Origin: Candidatus Cryptobacteroides faecipullorum
GTDB lineage: Bacteria > Bacteroidota > Bacteroidia > Bacteroidales > UBA932
Length of the DNA: 54,049 bases
Assembly: GCA_017694885.1 (NCBI GenBank)
Contig: JADIMH010000026.1
Location: forward strand, 1-54,049
Direction: 5' to 3'
Positions within the stretch are counted from its first letter, which is position 1. Each line of letters starts with the position of its first letter. The translations under genes and the position numbers were made by a program. Shown here piece after piece: positions 1 through 7,223 of this stretch. The notes under the pieces were generated by a model. It made no database searches. It saw nothing but the letters and a program-made list of their open reading frames with translations, and was not told the DNA's origin.

Positions 1-123
1 GAGATGCTCCAACTTGTAAGCATCTCACTTACAGAAACTATCTGCCTAAAAGACCTCTTTGCAAAACCTAACTGCAATATTGTCAATGAACTGGATGGTT
101 CTACCGAACCTACTTTGTTTTAA
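1..123 (+). mobile_element. C-terminal fragment of an IS4-type transposase
   Basis: An open frame enters from the left edge and stops at TAA 121-123, giving 40 residues ending in DGSTEPTLF. From memory, the pattern LVSISLTETICLKDLF followed by a short acidic tail resembles the C-terminus of Bacteroides IS4-family (DUF4372-containing) DDE transposases. Only the tail is present, so the catalytic residues cannot be checked. A short hairpin lies just downstream at about 147-165 (GTCCGG, spacer, CCGGAC) and may belong to the right end of the element. The AT-rich surroundings differ from the rest of the window, which fits a mobile element at the edge. Confidence 0.55.
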
Positions 124-501
124 TTGTTAAACGTTTTAATAACTAGTCCGGAATTTTACCGGACACGAGTGATATGAAAACAATAGAATAATATGGTATT
201 GAACCTTTTTGACAACTATAATTTCACTACTAAATTAGTACACTCAACACTATCAACATACAGATAATCAACTTAATAAAAGTGAAGCCAACTACTATTT
301 TACAATAACATCTCCGTTCATACAACTTTTTTTATACTTTTATAAAATATACGAGTTTAACATTGATTCAAGAAAAGTGCGCACATATAGAGAATACTAA
401 TTAAAAAACACAAATCATGAGTCCATAATTGAAATATTTTTTCTGGTTACAAATTATGGGAATCTCAACGTGTAATTTCCATAAAATATAGTTTTAATAA
501 A
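124..501. other. AT-rich intergenic stretch without a gene
   Basis: About 380 bases with much lower GC than the genes to the right. Apart from the small GTCCGG/CCGGAC hairpin near 147-165, which may mark the end of the insertion sequence, I see no convincing reading frame or strong promoter match. It probably holds the IS end plus the upstream region of the small lipoprotein at 502. Confidence 0.5.
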
Positions 502-666
502 ATGAGCAAGTTTTTTTATATTTTAACGTCTGCACTAGCAATTTATTCTTGCTCATATGGCATATCTCCAGACAAAATGAATTCAAGTAAAGATGGATAT
601 ATCAAATTTGAAAATGATTCCTTTGTTTTAACTTTTGATAAGGCCGAAGCAGCAATTAAAAATTAA
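502..666 (+). CDS. tiny lipoprotein, probably a truncated paralogue of its neighbour
   Basis: A 54-residue frame starting MSKFFYILTS with a lipoprotein-like signal peptide and a lipobox ending at Cys17 (AIYSC). The mature part has KFENDSFVLTFDKAEAAIKN. It resembles the stretch DDRYVFNFTKDDFSRLG in the next gene, so this may be a shortened paralogue or a decayed duplicate. Its stop lies 5 bp before the next ATG at 672, so the two are probably co-transcribed. Base composition is AT-rich like the flanking IS remnant. No function can be assigned; it could also be a non-functional remnant. Confidence 0.55.
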   Translation: MSKFFYILTSALAIYSCSYGISPDKMNSSKDGYIKFENDSFVLTFDKAEAAIKN

Positions 667-671
667 TTCAA

Positions 672-1562
672 ATGAAACACTATTCTTTAATTTCATTGTT
701 CTTGATCCTGTCGGTATCCGGATGTTCATGTGCACTTAAAGGGCATGAGGGGACAGATGGATTCGACCCGTACATATCCGCCATACCTGACAGTATGGCC
801 ACCGGATCTCAGATAACGGTAAAGAAAGCCCTTGAAAATATAATCTATACCGGAGTCTCAGTAGAAGATGACAGATATGTATTCAATTTTACCAAGGATG
901 ACTTCAGCAGGCTCGGGATTTCGGAAAAGTACTGCAAGTGGCTGAAATGCAATATGAGGAAAGAGGCCGGCAACTACCGGAAACTTCTCAGGCAGAATCC
1001 TGTTTTAAAGTCCGGAACATCACTGGAGGAAATGTTCGAATCCGCAAAGAAAGAATATCTGGAAAATACGGAGAAAGGTACGGAGCAGATAATGCCGACG
1101 ACAGATATCTTCAGATACGGCTCTCCTGTCCAGTGTTCAGAGGACAATATCAAGAACCTGTTCGGCAACTGGACCGCTCTCGTAACAGGCAGCAGTGACA
1201 TACGGTTGCTGTCATACAATTACGAAGGCCCGGCAAAGGACAGGAAACAGCTATGGAAATATGTGAGCCATAATCACAGTGCAGAAATGCCGTACTGGAG
1301 CTATTCTTCTGATTTTGATTCCAATGGAAATGCGCCACACATAGTGACAGGAGAACCACTCCGGCAGAAAGCCGGCAACCGCAAGTTCGCAGCGAAAGCT
1401 CTCATGGCCCACTTCGTCAGCGTGGGAGACCATGTCTATTCTGTAAAATTTTCGGCCGAAGACAAGGAATACATGTATTATATCTTTGTCAAGCCTGATA
1501 CAAACCGGGTCGTAACTAAGTTCAATGCATTCGGATGCAGCATTCCCGACATGGCAGTCTAA
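672..1562 (+). CDS. exported lipoprotein of unknown function
   Basis: 296 residues with a signal peptide and lipobox ending at Cys18 (SVSGC), so it is probably anchored in the inner or outer membrane. I do not recognise the family. The N-terminal third contains VEDDRYVFNFTKDDFSRLGISEKYC, which has a weak echo in the 54-residue lipoprotein just upstream. The middle is charged and helical-looking (SLEEMFESAKKEYLENTEKG), and the C-terminal part is probably beta-rich (HFVSVGDHVYSVKF, EYMYYIFVKP). Several cysteines remain in the mature protein. It is 5 bp downstream of the small gene and convergent with the AraC-type regulator, whose stop is 27 bp away. Confidence 0.8.
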   Translation: MKHYSLISLFLILSVSGCSCALKGHEGTDGFDPYISAIPDSMATGSQITVKKALENIIYTGVSVEDDRYVFNFTKDDFSRLGISEKYCKWLKCNMRKEAGNYRKLLRQNPVLKSGTSLEEMFESAKKEYLENTEKGTEQIMPTTDIFRYGSPVQCSEDNIKNLFGNWTALVTGSSDIRLLSYNYEGPAKDRKQLWKYVSHNHSAEMPYWSYSSDFDSNGNAPHIVTGEPLRQKAGNRKFAAKALMAHFVSVGDHVYSVKFSAEDKEYMYYIFVKPDTNRVVTKFNAFGCSIPDMAV

Positions 1563-1589
1563 GGAAAGGAAAGCGCATGAAATAAATCC

Positions 1590-2507
1590 CTACATCTTCC
1601 TGTACTGCAGCGGAGTGAGACCGGCCTTGGCCTTGAAGAACTTGTGGAAGGTGGAAGGGTTCGGGAAGTTGAGCCTGGAGACAATCTCCTTTATCGGGAT
1701 ATCCGAATATTTGAGCATGTTCTTGGCTTCCAGCATGACATAAGCGTCTATCCAGTCAGGAGCGGAACGTCCGGAAGCGGCTTTTACGAGCTTTGAAAGG
1801 TATTTAGGGGTGAGGCAAAGCTTGTCAGCATAAAATGCCACGCCCCTTTCCTGTGTATGGTACTCGGAAACGACACCGATAAAGCGGTCGAAAATGACCT
1901 TGCTCCTGTCGAGTTTTGAAACCTCTTTCCTCGCCTGGACGTCTTTCATTCGCTTCTCGATCACACCTCCGTCCAGATAGAACAGTGACGACAGAAGCGA
2001 TGAGATGCATTCCCTTTTGTACATCAGATTGGACTTGAGGATGTCCGAAGCCAGGTCAAGGTATTTTTTCGCAATGGACCTTTCCTCCCCTGTCAGGATA
2101 ATGCAAGGGTTGTTCAACAGCGCGACGCCTCTGGCCATAAGCTGCGGCATATTCACCTTAAGTCCCGACATATAGTCTTTCGTCATCGCCATGACGATGA
2201 AATGCAACGAGGACTTCTGCGCCTCGTCAAGTTCCGGAACGGTAATGATATCCCCGGGGAAGTTGATGAAAAGGGAATCCTCCACGACATCGAAATCGGT
2301 CAGGTTGATAGTAATCCTTACTTGGCCGGAAATACAGAAAAAGACCAGAAATCCGTCAAACCGGCAAGGATGCTTAAGCATATTCAGATTCTTGTCATAC
2401 TTCATGTCAATAACGCAGACATCATCCCCGACATTTATACAGTCCGAGGCTGGGAACAGCTGGCGGAACTGCGCCAGGCTGACAGTGTGGATATCAGGTG
2501 TCACCAT
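1590..2507 (-). CDS. AraC-family transcriptional regulator of the divergent efflux operon
   Basis: 305 residues. The N-terminal two thirds look like a cupin-type sensor domain (FDGFLVFFCISGQVRITINL, SLFINFPGDIITVPEL). The C-terminal ~100 residues carry the double helix-turn-helix of AraC/XylS proteins: YADKLCLTPKYLSKLVKAAS, then IKEIVSRLNFPNPSTFHKFF, ending in the typical GLTPLQYRK. It is divergent from tolC. Its own promoter is visible at 2592-2621 on the minus strand, and two identical bipartite sites flank that promoter, so it most likely controls both itself and the TolC-HlyD-permease operon. The ligand is unknown; related Bacteroidota regulators often respond to toxic small molecules. 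Confidence 0.9.
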   Translation of the reverse strand: MVTPDIHTVSLAQFRQLFPASDCINVGDDVCVIDMKYDKNLNMLKHPCRFDGFLVFFCISGQVRITINLTDFDVVEDSLFINFPGDIITVPELDEAQKSSLHFIVMAMTKDYMSGLKVNMPQLMARGVALLNNPCIILTGEERSIAKKYLDLASDILKSNLMYKRECISSLLSSLFYLDGGVIEKRMKDVQARKEVSKLDRSKVIFDRFIGVVSEYHTQERGVAFYADKLCLTPKYLSKLVKAASGRSAPDWIDAYVMLEAKNMLKYSDIPIKEIVSRLNFPNPSTFHKFFKAKAGLTPLQYRKM

Positions 2508-2535
2508 AATAATTCTAATTTAACTTAAAATGAAA

Positions 2536-2572
2536 AGCCTGTCCGGCTCAAATCCGCAGGAAATCCAGCCAT
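2536..2572 (+). promoter_or_regulatory. bipartite regulator site 1 upstream of tolC
   Basis: AGCCTGTCCGG at 2536-2546, 15 bp, then AATCCAGCCAT at 2562-2572. The same two 11-mers with the same 15-bp gap recur at 2649-2685. The site runs directly into a plus-strand TAATTTTG (2572-2579), a match to the Bacteroidota -7 element, so it covers about -50 to -14 of a likely tolC promoter. That geometry suits an AraC-type activator. Confidence 0.7.
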
Positions 2573-2579
2573 AATTTTG
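2572..2579 (+). promoter_or_regulatory. -7 element of the likely efflux-operon promoter
   Basis: TAATTTTG matches TAnnTTTG on the plus strand. There is no TTG at the usual 19-21 bp upstream; the upstream space is filled by regulator site 1. A weak -33 element together with an abutting operator is typical of an activator-dependent promoter. The resulting leader to the tolC ATG at 2702 would be about 115 nt. Confidence 0.5.
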
Positions 2580-2591
2580 CCAGAGCAAGAG

Positions 2592-2621
2592 CAAAGGTAT
2601 AAAATTTCTACCTTTTGACAA
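2592..2621 (-). promoter_or_regulatory. promoter of the AraC-type regulator
   Basis: On the minus strand TTG (2619-2621), a 19-bp spacer and TACCTTTG (2592-2599) give a perfect Bacteroidota housekeeping promoter. It lies about 85 bp before the regulator's start codon and between the two bipartite operator sites. Confidence 0.8.
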
Positions 2622-2648
2622 TTTTACACCTCCAACGGATGTTTTTTC

Positions 2649-2685
2649 AGCCTGTCCGGGCACTTTTTTCGTATAATCCAGCCAT
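2649..2685 (+). promoter_or_regulatory. bipartite regulator site 2 upstream of tolC
   Basis: AGCCTGTCCGG at 2649-2659, 15 bp, AATCCAGCCAT at 2675-2685: an exact repeat of the two half-sites of site 1 in the same orientation, 113 bp away. It lies 17 bp before the tolC ATG and upstream of the regulator's own promoter, so it could mediate autoregulation or looping. Confidence 0.7.
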
Positions 2686-2701
2686 CGCGTTAAAATCGGA
2701 T

Positions 2702-4192
2702 ATGAAAATGAAAACACGAACAATCATGATGGCCGTTATCCTGTGCATCCTGCCGGCTGCAGCCGGGGCGAAGGAAGTGATGACGCTGGAGCAATGCAGG
2801 GACTCTGCCATCGCAAACAACAAGAACCTGAGAATCGCCGCCCAGAAAGTGGAGATTGCAGGGCATGACAGGAAGATAGCCCTGGCCAACTACTTCCCGA
2901 ACATCTCCGCCTCCGCGGCCTATATGTTCAACAGCAGGAACATCGACCTGCTCACACAGGAACAGTCCGACATGCTGACAAACCTCGGCACGTCCCTGCA
3001 GGGGTCGCTGCAGTCCGGGCTCGGCGGGCTCCTGTCCGACCCTTCCATTCTACAGATAATACAGAAAAACCCGGAACTCCTGCAGCTGCTCGGAAGCCTT
3101 TCAAGCATGGACATTTCCGGCCCGGTCAATGCGATAGGTGCGGAAATAGACAAGGCTTTCGAACTGGATATCAAGAATATGTTTGTCGGGGCGGTCTCGC
3201 TTCAGCAGCCTGTATTCATGGGTGGAAAGATAGTAAACGCGAACAAGATGGCCAGACTCGCCGAAGAGCTGGCGCAATCACAGTACGACACACAGTACAG
3301 GACCGTAGTTTCAGAGGTCGACAACGCATACTGGCAGATTGTCTCCATCGCGAACAAGCAGAAACTTGCGCAGGAGTATTCCGGGCTGCTGGAAATGATG
3401 CTGCACGATACGGAAGTGATGGTTGCCGAGGGTGTGGCGACGCAGGCGGACCTGCTTTCTGTCAAAGTGAAAGCGAATGAAGCCGCCATGCTGCTGACCA
3501 AGGCGACCAACGGTCTGGCCTTGAGCAAGATGCTGCTGTGCAAGCTCTGCGGTCTTCCCCTGGATACGGACCTTGAGCTGGCAGATGAAAAGCTGGACAG
3601 GATACCAGTACCGCAGATAGGCCCGCAGGTAAGCGACGAGGAAGTCTATGCCGCAAGGCCGGAAATCCGCAGTCTGGACCTTGCACGGCAGATCTATGAC
3701 AGGAAGGTGGCGATGGCCCGCGCCGACATGATGCCACGTATAGCTCTGACGGCCAATTACCTGCTGACCAATCCGAATGTCTACCACGGGTACCGGAACA
3801 ATTTCGGCGGGATATTCAATGTCGGGGTCGCTGTCAACATACCTATTATACATGGTTGCGAGGCCATGCAGAAAGTGCGCAAGGCAAAGGCGGAAGCTGT
3901 CCTGACGGGCTATCAACTCGAGGATGCCAAGGAAATGATTTCCCTTCAGGTGGCACAACTCCGCAAGCAGGAGGGAGAAGCGGTAGAAAAACTGAATATG
4001 GCCGAGAGCAATCTGGCCAGTGCCGAGGAGAATCTGCGGACCGCTACGGTCGGCTATACTGAAGGTGTCATACCGGCAAATACGCTGATGGCAGCACAGA
4101 CAGCATGGATGCAGGCGCATTCGGAGTATATCGATGCAGGTGTGGAAATGCAGGTGACGGAAGTGAATCTGGCCCTTGCAGAGGGGCGGTAG
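2702..4192 (+). CDS. TolC-family outer-membrane efflux channel
   Basis: 496 residues from ATG 2702. This start is chosen because it places a clean signal peptide (MKMKTRTIMMAVILCILPAA) at the N-terminus; the frame is open further upstream without a signal sequence. The mature protein has the two-fold TolC repeat: MTLEQCRDSAIANNKNLRIA near the start, a barrel strand region near VSLQQPVFMGGKIVNANKMA, long helices, and a second half with RPEIRSLDLARQIYDRKVAMARADMMPRIAL. It is first in an operon with HlyD and two permeases, and forms the outer-membrane exit duct for that pump. Its transcription is probably activated by the divergent AraC-type protein. The gap to the next gene is unusually long (690 bp). 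Confidence 0.92.
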   Translation: MKMKTRTIMMAVILCILPAAAGAKEVMTLEQCRDSAIANNKNLRIAAQKVEIAGHDRKIALANYFPNISASAAYMFNSRNIDLLTQEQSDMLTNLGTSLQGSLQSGLGGLLSDPSILQIIQKNPELLQLLGSLSSMDISGPVNAIGAEIDKAFELDIKNMFVGAVSLQQPVFMGGKIVNANKMARLAEELAQSQYDTQYRTVVSEVDNAYWQIVSIANKQKLAQEYSGLLEMMLHDTEVMVAEGVATQADLLSVKVKANEAAMLLTKATNGLALSKMLLCKLCGLPLDTDLELADEKLDRIPVPQIGPQVSDEEVYAARPEIRSLDLARQIYDRKVAMARADMMPRIALTANYLLTNPNVYHGYRNNFGGIFNVGVAVNIPIIHGCEAMQKVRKAKAEAVLTGYQLEDAKEMISLQVAQLRKQEGEAVEKLNMAESNLASAEENLRTATVGYTEGVIPANTLMAAQTAWMQAHSEYIDAGVEMQVTEVNLALAEGR

Positions 4193-4288
4193 TCAGGGGT
4201 CTTCAGGAACCGGAAAACAAGGGGAAACGGTTCCTTCATACCCCCTGTCTACCTTAAAACGGGTGGTGAAGGAGGGAAATGGAATTTG

Positions 4289-4449
4289 GAACCCAAGCGC
4301 ACGGTTATTTTTATAACACATTGGCTATCAAAGAAATACAAAACAAACCTGTGCTTCAGACCCCTTAAAAACAAGGGCTAAAGCACGTACAATTCTTACA
4401 GTATGTTCATTATCAATCTATTACAAAATCATGGCGTGCGCTTGGGTTC
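4289..4449. repeat. perfect 15-bp inverted repeat enclosing 131 bp
   Basis: GAACCCAAGCGCACG at 4289-4303 is exactly complemented by CGTGCGCTTGGGTTC at 4435-4449. The enclosed 131 bp are AT-rich, unlike the flanks, and contain a smaller stem (GTGCTT..AAGCAC, with CCCTT/AAGGG inside) at about 4348-4386. The layout resembles an invertible promoter segment of the kind flipped in Bacteroides, but no recombinase gene is nearby and neither strand of the loop has a full TTG-N19-TAnnTTTG promoter. It could also be a transcript-level structure. Confidence 0.5.
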
Positions 4450-4452
4450 GGA

Positions 4453-4640
4453 ATCTGCCGGCCCGCAACCGGGAATCAGCAGGGCCTGCACGAGCCTGCT
4501 GAACAACAGGGCCCGTCAGGGCCGCACCGGAGCGTCAGCGAGATTCCCGTGAAGGAATCGAAGCAGCGCAGGTGCCGGCGAAGCGGAGCGAAGCCGCATG
4601 CCCCACTGGGGCTGTCGCGCAAGCGACTGGGGGAGGACAA
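4453..4640. repeat. GC-rich intergenic palindromic element (copy A)
   Basis: A GC-rich non-coding stretch inside the efflux operon with nested inverted repeats: CGGGAATC 4470-4477 with GATTCCCG 4542-4549, GGCCC/GGGCC at about 4510-4524, GCCCC/GGGGC near 4600-4610. The piece 4510-4541 (GGCCCGTCAGGGCCGC through AGCGTCAGCGA) matches, with few differences, the reverse complement of the element between metY and asd. The shared GCGACTGGGGG follows at about 4627, after an internal insertion. No reading frame looks real here. Confidence 0.6.
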
Positions 4641-4674
4641 CGGTTCTGAGCGAAGCGAAGAATAAGGAAAACAA

Positions 4675-4890
4675 ATGACGAGCACCGGAGTTACCTGACG
4701 GTAATGAGGATGTGAGGAATGCAGATTGACGAAATTATTGCAAAAAAAGAAACAGAAAAATTTTTCGAAGTTTATTTTTCAAGAGAACAAGGAAAATGAG
4801 CGACGAATGCCGGAGCAACCTGAGCCGGTTGTGAGGACATGAGGAGAGATATTTGACGCAGTTATCATTAAAAAGAAACGAGAAAATGGA
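4675..4890 (+). repeat. imperfect tandem repeat just upstream of hlyD
   Basis: Two related units of about 90 bp begin at 4675 and 4796, 121 bp apart. Both carry an ATGA start, CCGGAG followed by ACCTGA, TGAGGA, then TTGACG followed by an A-rich run with AAAGAAAC. The second unit ends at the hlyD start codon, so the repeat probably represents a duplicated leader or translation-initiation region. Short frames inside stop after a few codons and do not look like genes. Confidence 0.5.
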
Positions 4891-5878
4891 AAAGGTAAAA
4901 AAAAGCTACAACCTGATAATAGGAATAGCAGCACTTCTGGCGATTGTGGTAATAGTCGCATTGGTAGGTTATATTGTATCGAAACCGGAGCCTGTGGTAA
5001 TTCAGGGACAGGCGGAAGCGACGGAATACAGGGTATCGGGAAAGGTGCCGGGAAGGATAGAGCATTTTTATGCGGATGAGGGGGATTTTGTGCATAAGGG
5101 AGATACGTTGGTGGAAATCGACAGCCCGGAGGTAAGGGCAAAACTGGCACAGGCGATGGCGGTAAGGTCAGCTGCCGAGGCGCAGAAGGACAAGGCGCTG
5201 ACAGGGGCAAGGCAGGAGCAGATTGCGGGAGCGTATGAGCTGTGGCAGCAGGCACTTGTCAACGAAGATATAATGAAGAAATCTTTCGACAGGGTAGAAA
5301 GGCTTTATGAGCAGAATGTGATAAGCGCACAGAAATATGATGAGGCGCAGGCCAGATATAAGGCAGCCAAGGCGACAAGCGCTGCTGCAAAATCACAGTA
5401 TGACATGGCTGTGAACGGAGCCAGAAAAGAGGACAAGGAGACAGCGATAGCGCTTGTCAACCAGGCGAATGCGGCACTAATGGAAGTAGAGTCGTACTTA
5501 GGGGAACTGTATCTTACGGCTCCTGCCGACGGCGTGATTTCAGCCAGGTTTCCGAAGGCCGGCGAACTGGTAGGACAGGGGGCGCCCATAATGGCAGTGA
5601 CAGACCTGAACGACGTCTGGTTCACTTTCAGCATACGGGAGGACATGCTTCACGGTCTCAAAGTCGGTGACGAGCTGACAGTTACAGTCCCGGCATTAGG
5701 AGACCGGACATTCAGGACGAAAGTGAGCTATATAAGCGTACTCGAGTCATACGCCACATGGAGAGCTACGCTGGATACCGGAAGTTTCGACGCCAAGACA
5801 TTTGAAGTCAGAAGCGTACCTGAATCACCTATAGACGGGATCAGACCGGGCATGACGGCTATAGTCGTTACGGAATAA
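4886..5878 (+). CDS. HlyD-family periplasmic adaptor of an efflux pump
   Basis: 330 residues from ATG 4886 (an in-frame TTG at 4853 is possible but lies before the membrane anchor without benefit). One N-terminal membrane segment (LIIGIAALLAIVVIVALVGYIV), a first half-lipoyl motif (GRIEHFYADEGDFVHKGDTL), a long coiled-coil hairpin rich in Ala/Gln, the second half-lipoyl (LTAPADGVISARFPKAGELV), and a C-terminal beta-barrel domain ending GIRPGMTAIVV. It links the inner-membrane permeases to TolC. It is separated from tolC by a repeat-filled gap, so it may have extra transcriptional control. Confidence 0.9.
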   Translation: MEKVKKSYNLIIGIAALLAIVVIVALVGYIVSKPEPVVIQGQAEATEYRVSGKVPGRIEHFYADEGDFVHKGDTLVEIDSPEVRAKLAQAMAVRSAAEAQKDKALTGARQEQIAGAYELWQQALVNEDIMKKSFDRVERLYEQNVISAQKYDEAQARYKAAKATSAAAKSQYDMAVNGARKEDKETAIALVNQANAALMEVESYLGELYLTAPADGVISARFPKAGELVGQGAPIMAVTDLNDVWFTFSIREDMLHGLKVGDELTVTVPALGDRTFRTKVSYISVLESYATWRATLDTGSFDAKTFEVRSVPESPIDGIRPGMTAIVVTE

Positions 5879-5981
5879 ACAGCATATGTCCGAAGAAAAC
5901 CTTGGCATCCGGTCCGACGGACTCCGGTCGAAATGGTAAAAATGGCCGGTTTTCCGGATGATAACTTAAATAATCCAAAAA

Positions 5982-7151
5982 ATGAATTTCTTCCATAACA
6001 TAAAATCCGCCATGCTCCGGGAACTGCGGCTGATGAGGCAGAGACCTGTCTACCTGCTGGCCACAATCGGAGTGATGGCGTTCTGCACGGTATTCTTCCT
6101 GACATTCCTGAGGGACGGGATGCCGGAAGACCTGCCTGTAGGAGTGGTGGATATGGACAATTCGTCCCTTTCGCGGAACATCACCAGACAGATCGACGCC
6201 ACACAGCTGGGCAGGACATTGAAATTCGAATCCTACCGGAGCGCGAGGGAAGCCCTGCAGACAGGGGAAATAAACGCTTTCTGCGTATTCCCTGACGGGA
6301 TGTATGAAGATGTGATTTCAGGAAGGCAACCGACGGTCACACTTTATGTGAATTCCCTTTATTTCGTCGGAGGGGCACTGGCCTACAAAGACCTTCTGAC
6401 CATGATGAACATGGCTTCCGGCGGTGTCCAGAGGGAATTGCTCAGGGCAAAAGGGATGAATGACGATGCGATAATGGGGCAGATCCAGCCGATTGTCATA
6501 GACGCCCACCAGATAGGGAACGTCACGACCAACTACGGAGTCTACCTGACCAACGTGCTGCTGCCGGGAATCCTGGAAATGATCGTCATCCTGGTGACCG
6601 TGTTCGCATTGGGCTCGGAACTGAAATACGGGACCTCACGGCACATGCTCGAAAAGGCCGGAGGGTCGATGTCAGCGGCAATGATAGGGAAACTGATACC
6701 TTATACGGTACTGTTCTCAGTCATAGGGATAATCTGCGACATGATACTGTACTGCTGGGCGGGATTCCCTATGGCGGGATCGGTATGGAACATGTTCATC
6801 GGAACATTCGTGATGGTGCTCTCCTGCCAGGCGGTCGCTTTCTTCATCATCGGGACGCTGCCTATACTGAGGCTCGCACTCAGCATCTCGGCCCTGTACA
6901 GCGTACTGGGGTTCTCCCTTGCCGGGTTCACTTTCCCGGTGGAAGCCCTGCCGCCTTATATACAAGGACTTGCAGCGGCATTCCCTCTCAGGCACTACTA
7001 CCTGATGTATGTCCAGGAAGCGATTTTCGGCAGCGGGTTCGGGGGATGGTATCCTCAGATCGTGTATATGCTGCTGTTCCTTTTCCTGCCTCCTCTGGTA
7101 TACGGAAGGCTGAAAAAGGCCTACAGGCTCCGGAATTTCCCGAGGAACTGA
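5982..7151 (+). CDS. ABC-2 type permease of the efflux operon (first)
   Basis: 389 residues. One membrane helix near the N-terminus (YLLATIGVMAFCTVFFLTFL), a large periplasmic domain (DLPVGVVDMDNSSLSRNITRQID..), then five or so helices from VYLTNVLLPGILEMIVILVT onward, the standard ABC-2 / YhhJ-like layout. The protein has no nucleotide-binding domain, and none is encoded in the operon. It follows hlyD by about 100 bp and precedes a second homologous permease, so the two probably form a heterodimer. The substrate is unknown; drugs, bile acids or lipids are all possible. Confidence 0.87.
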   Translation: MNFFHNIKSAMLRELRLMRQRPVYLLATIGVMAFCTVFFLTFLRDGMPEDLPVGVVDMDNSSLSRNITRQIDATQLGRTLKFESYRSAREALQTGEINAFCVFPDGMYEDVISGRQPTVTLYVNSLYFVGGALAYKDLLTMMNMASGGVQRELLRAKGMNDDAIMGQIQPIVIDAHQIGNVTTNYGVYLTNVLLPGILEMIVILVTVFALGSELKYGTSRHMLEKAGGSMSAAMIGKLIPYTVLFSVIGIICDMILYCWAGFPMAGSVWNMFIGTFVMVLSCQAVAFFIIGTLPILRLALSISALYSVLGFSLAGFTFPVEALPPYIQGLAAAFPLRHYYLMYVQEAIFGSGFGGWYPQIVYMLLFLFLPPLVYGRLKKAYRLRNFPRN

Positions 7152-7223
7152 CAAAATGGGAAGTAACCGGATTCCGGTTGTTAAATGGTACAATATTATT
7201 AATTCGTCGGACTGACGTTAAAT

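Noticed and set aside
3311..4120. 269-codon frame antisense to tolC
   Set aside because: Entirely inside the well-supported TolC gene; composition is that of a shadow frame.
4796..4834. Short ORF MSDECRSNLSRL before hlyD
   Set aside because: Part of the imperfect tandem repeat; the frame is not kept in the first unit, and there is no biased amino-acid content that would suggest a leader peptide.
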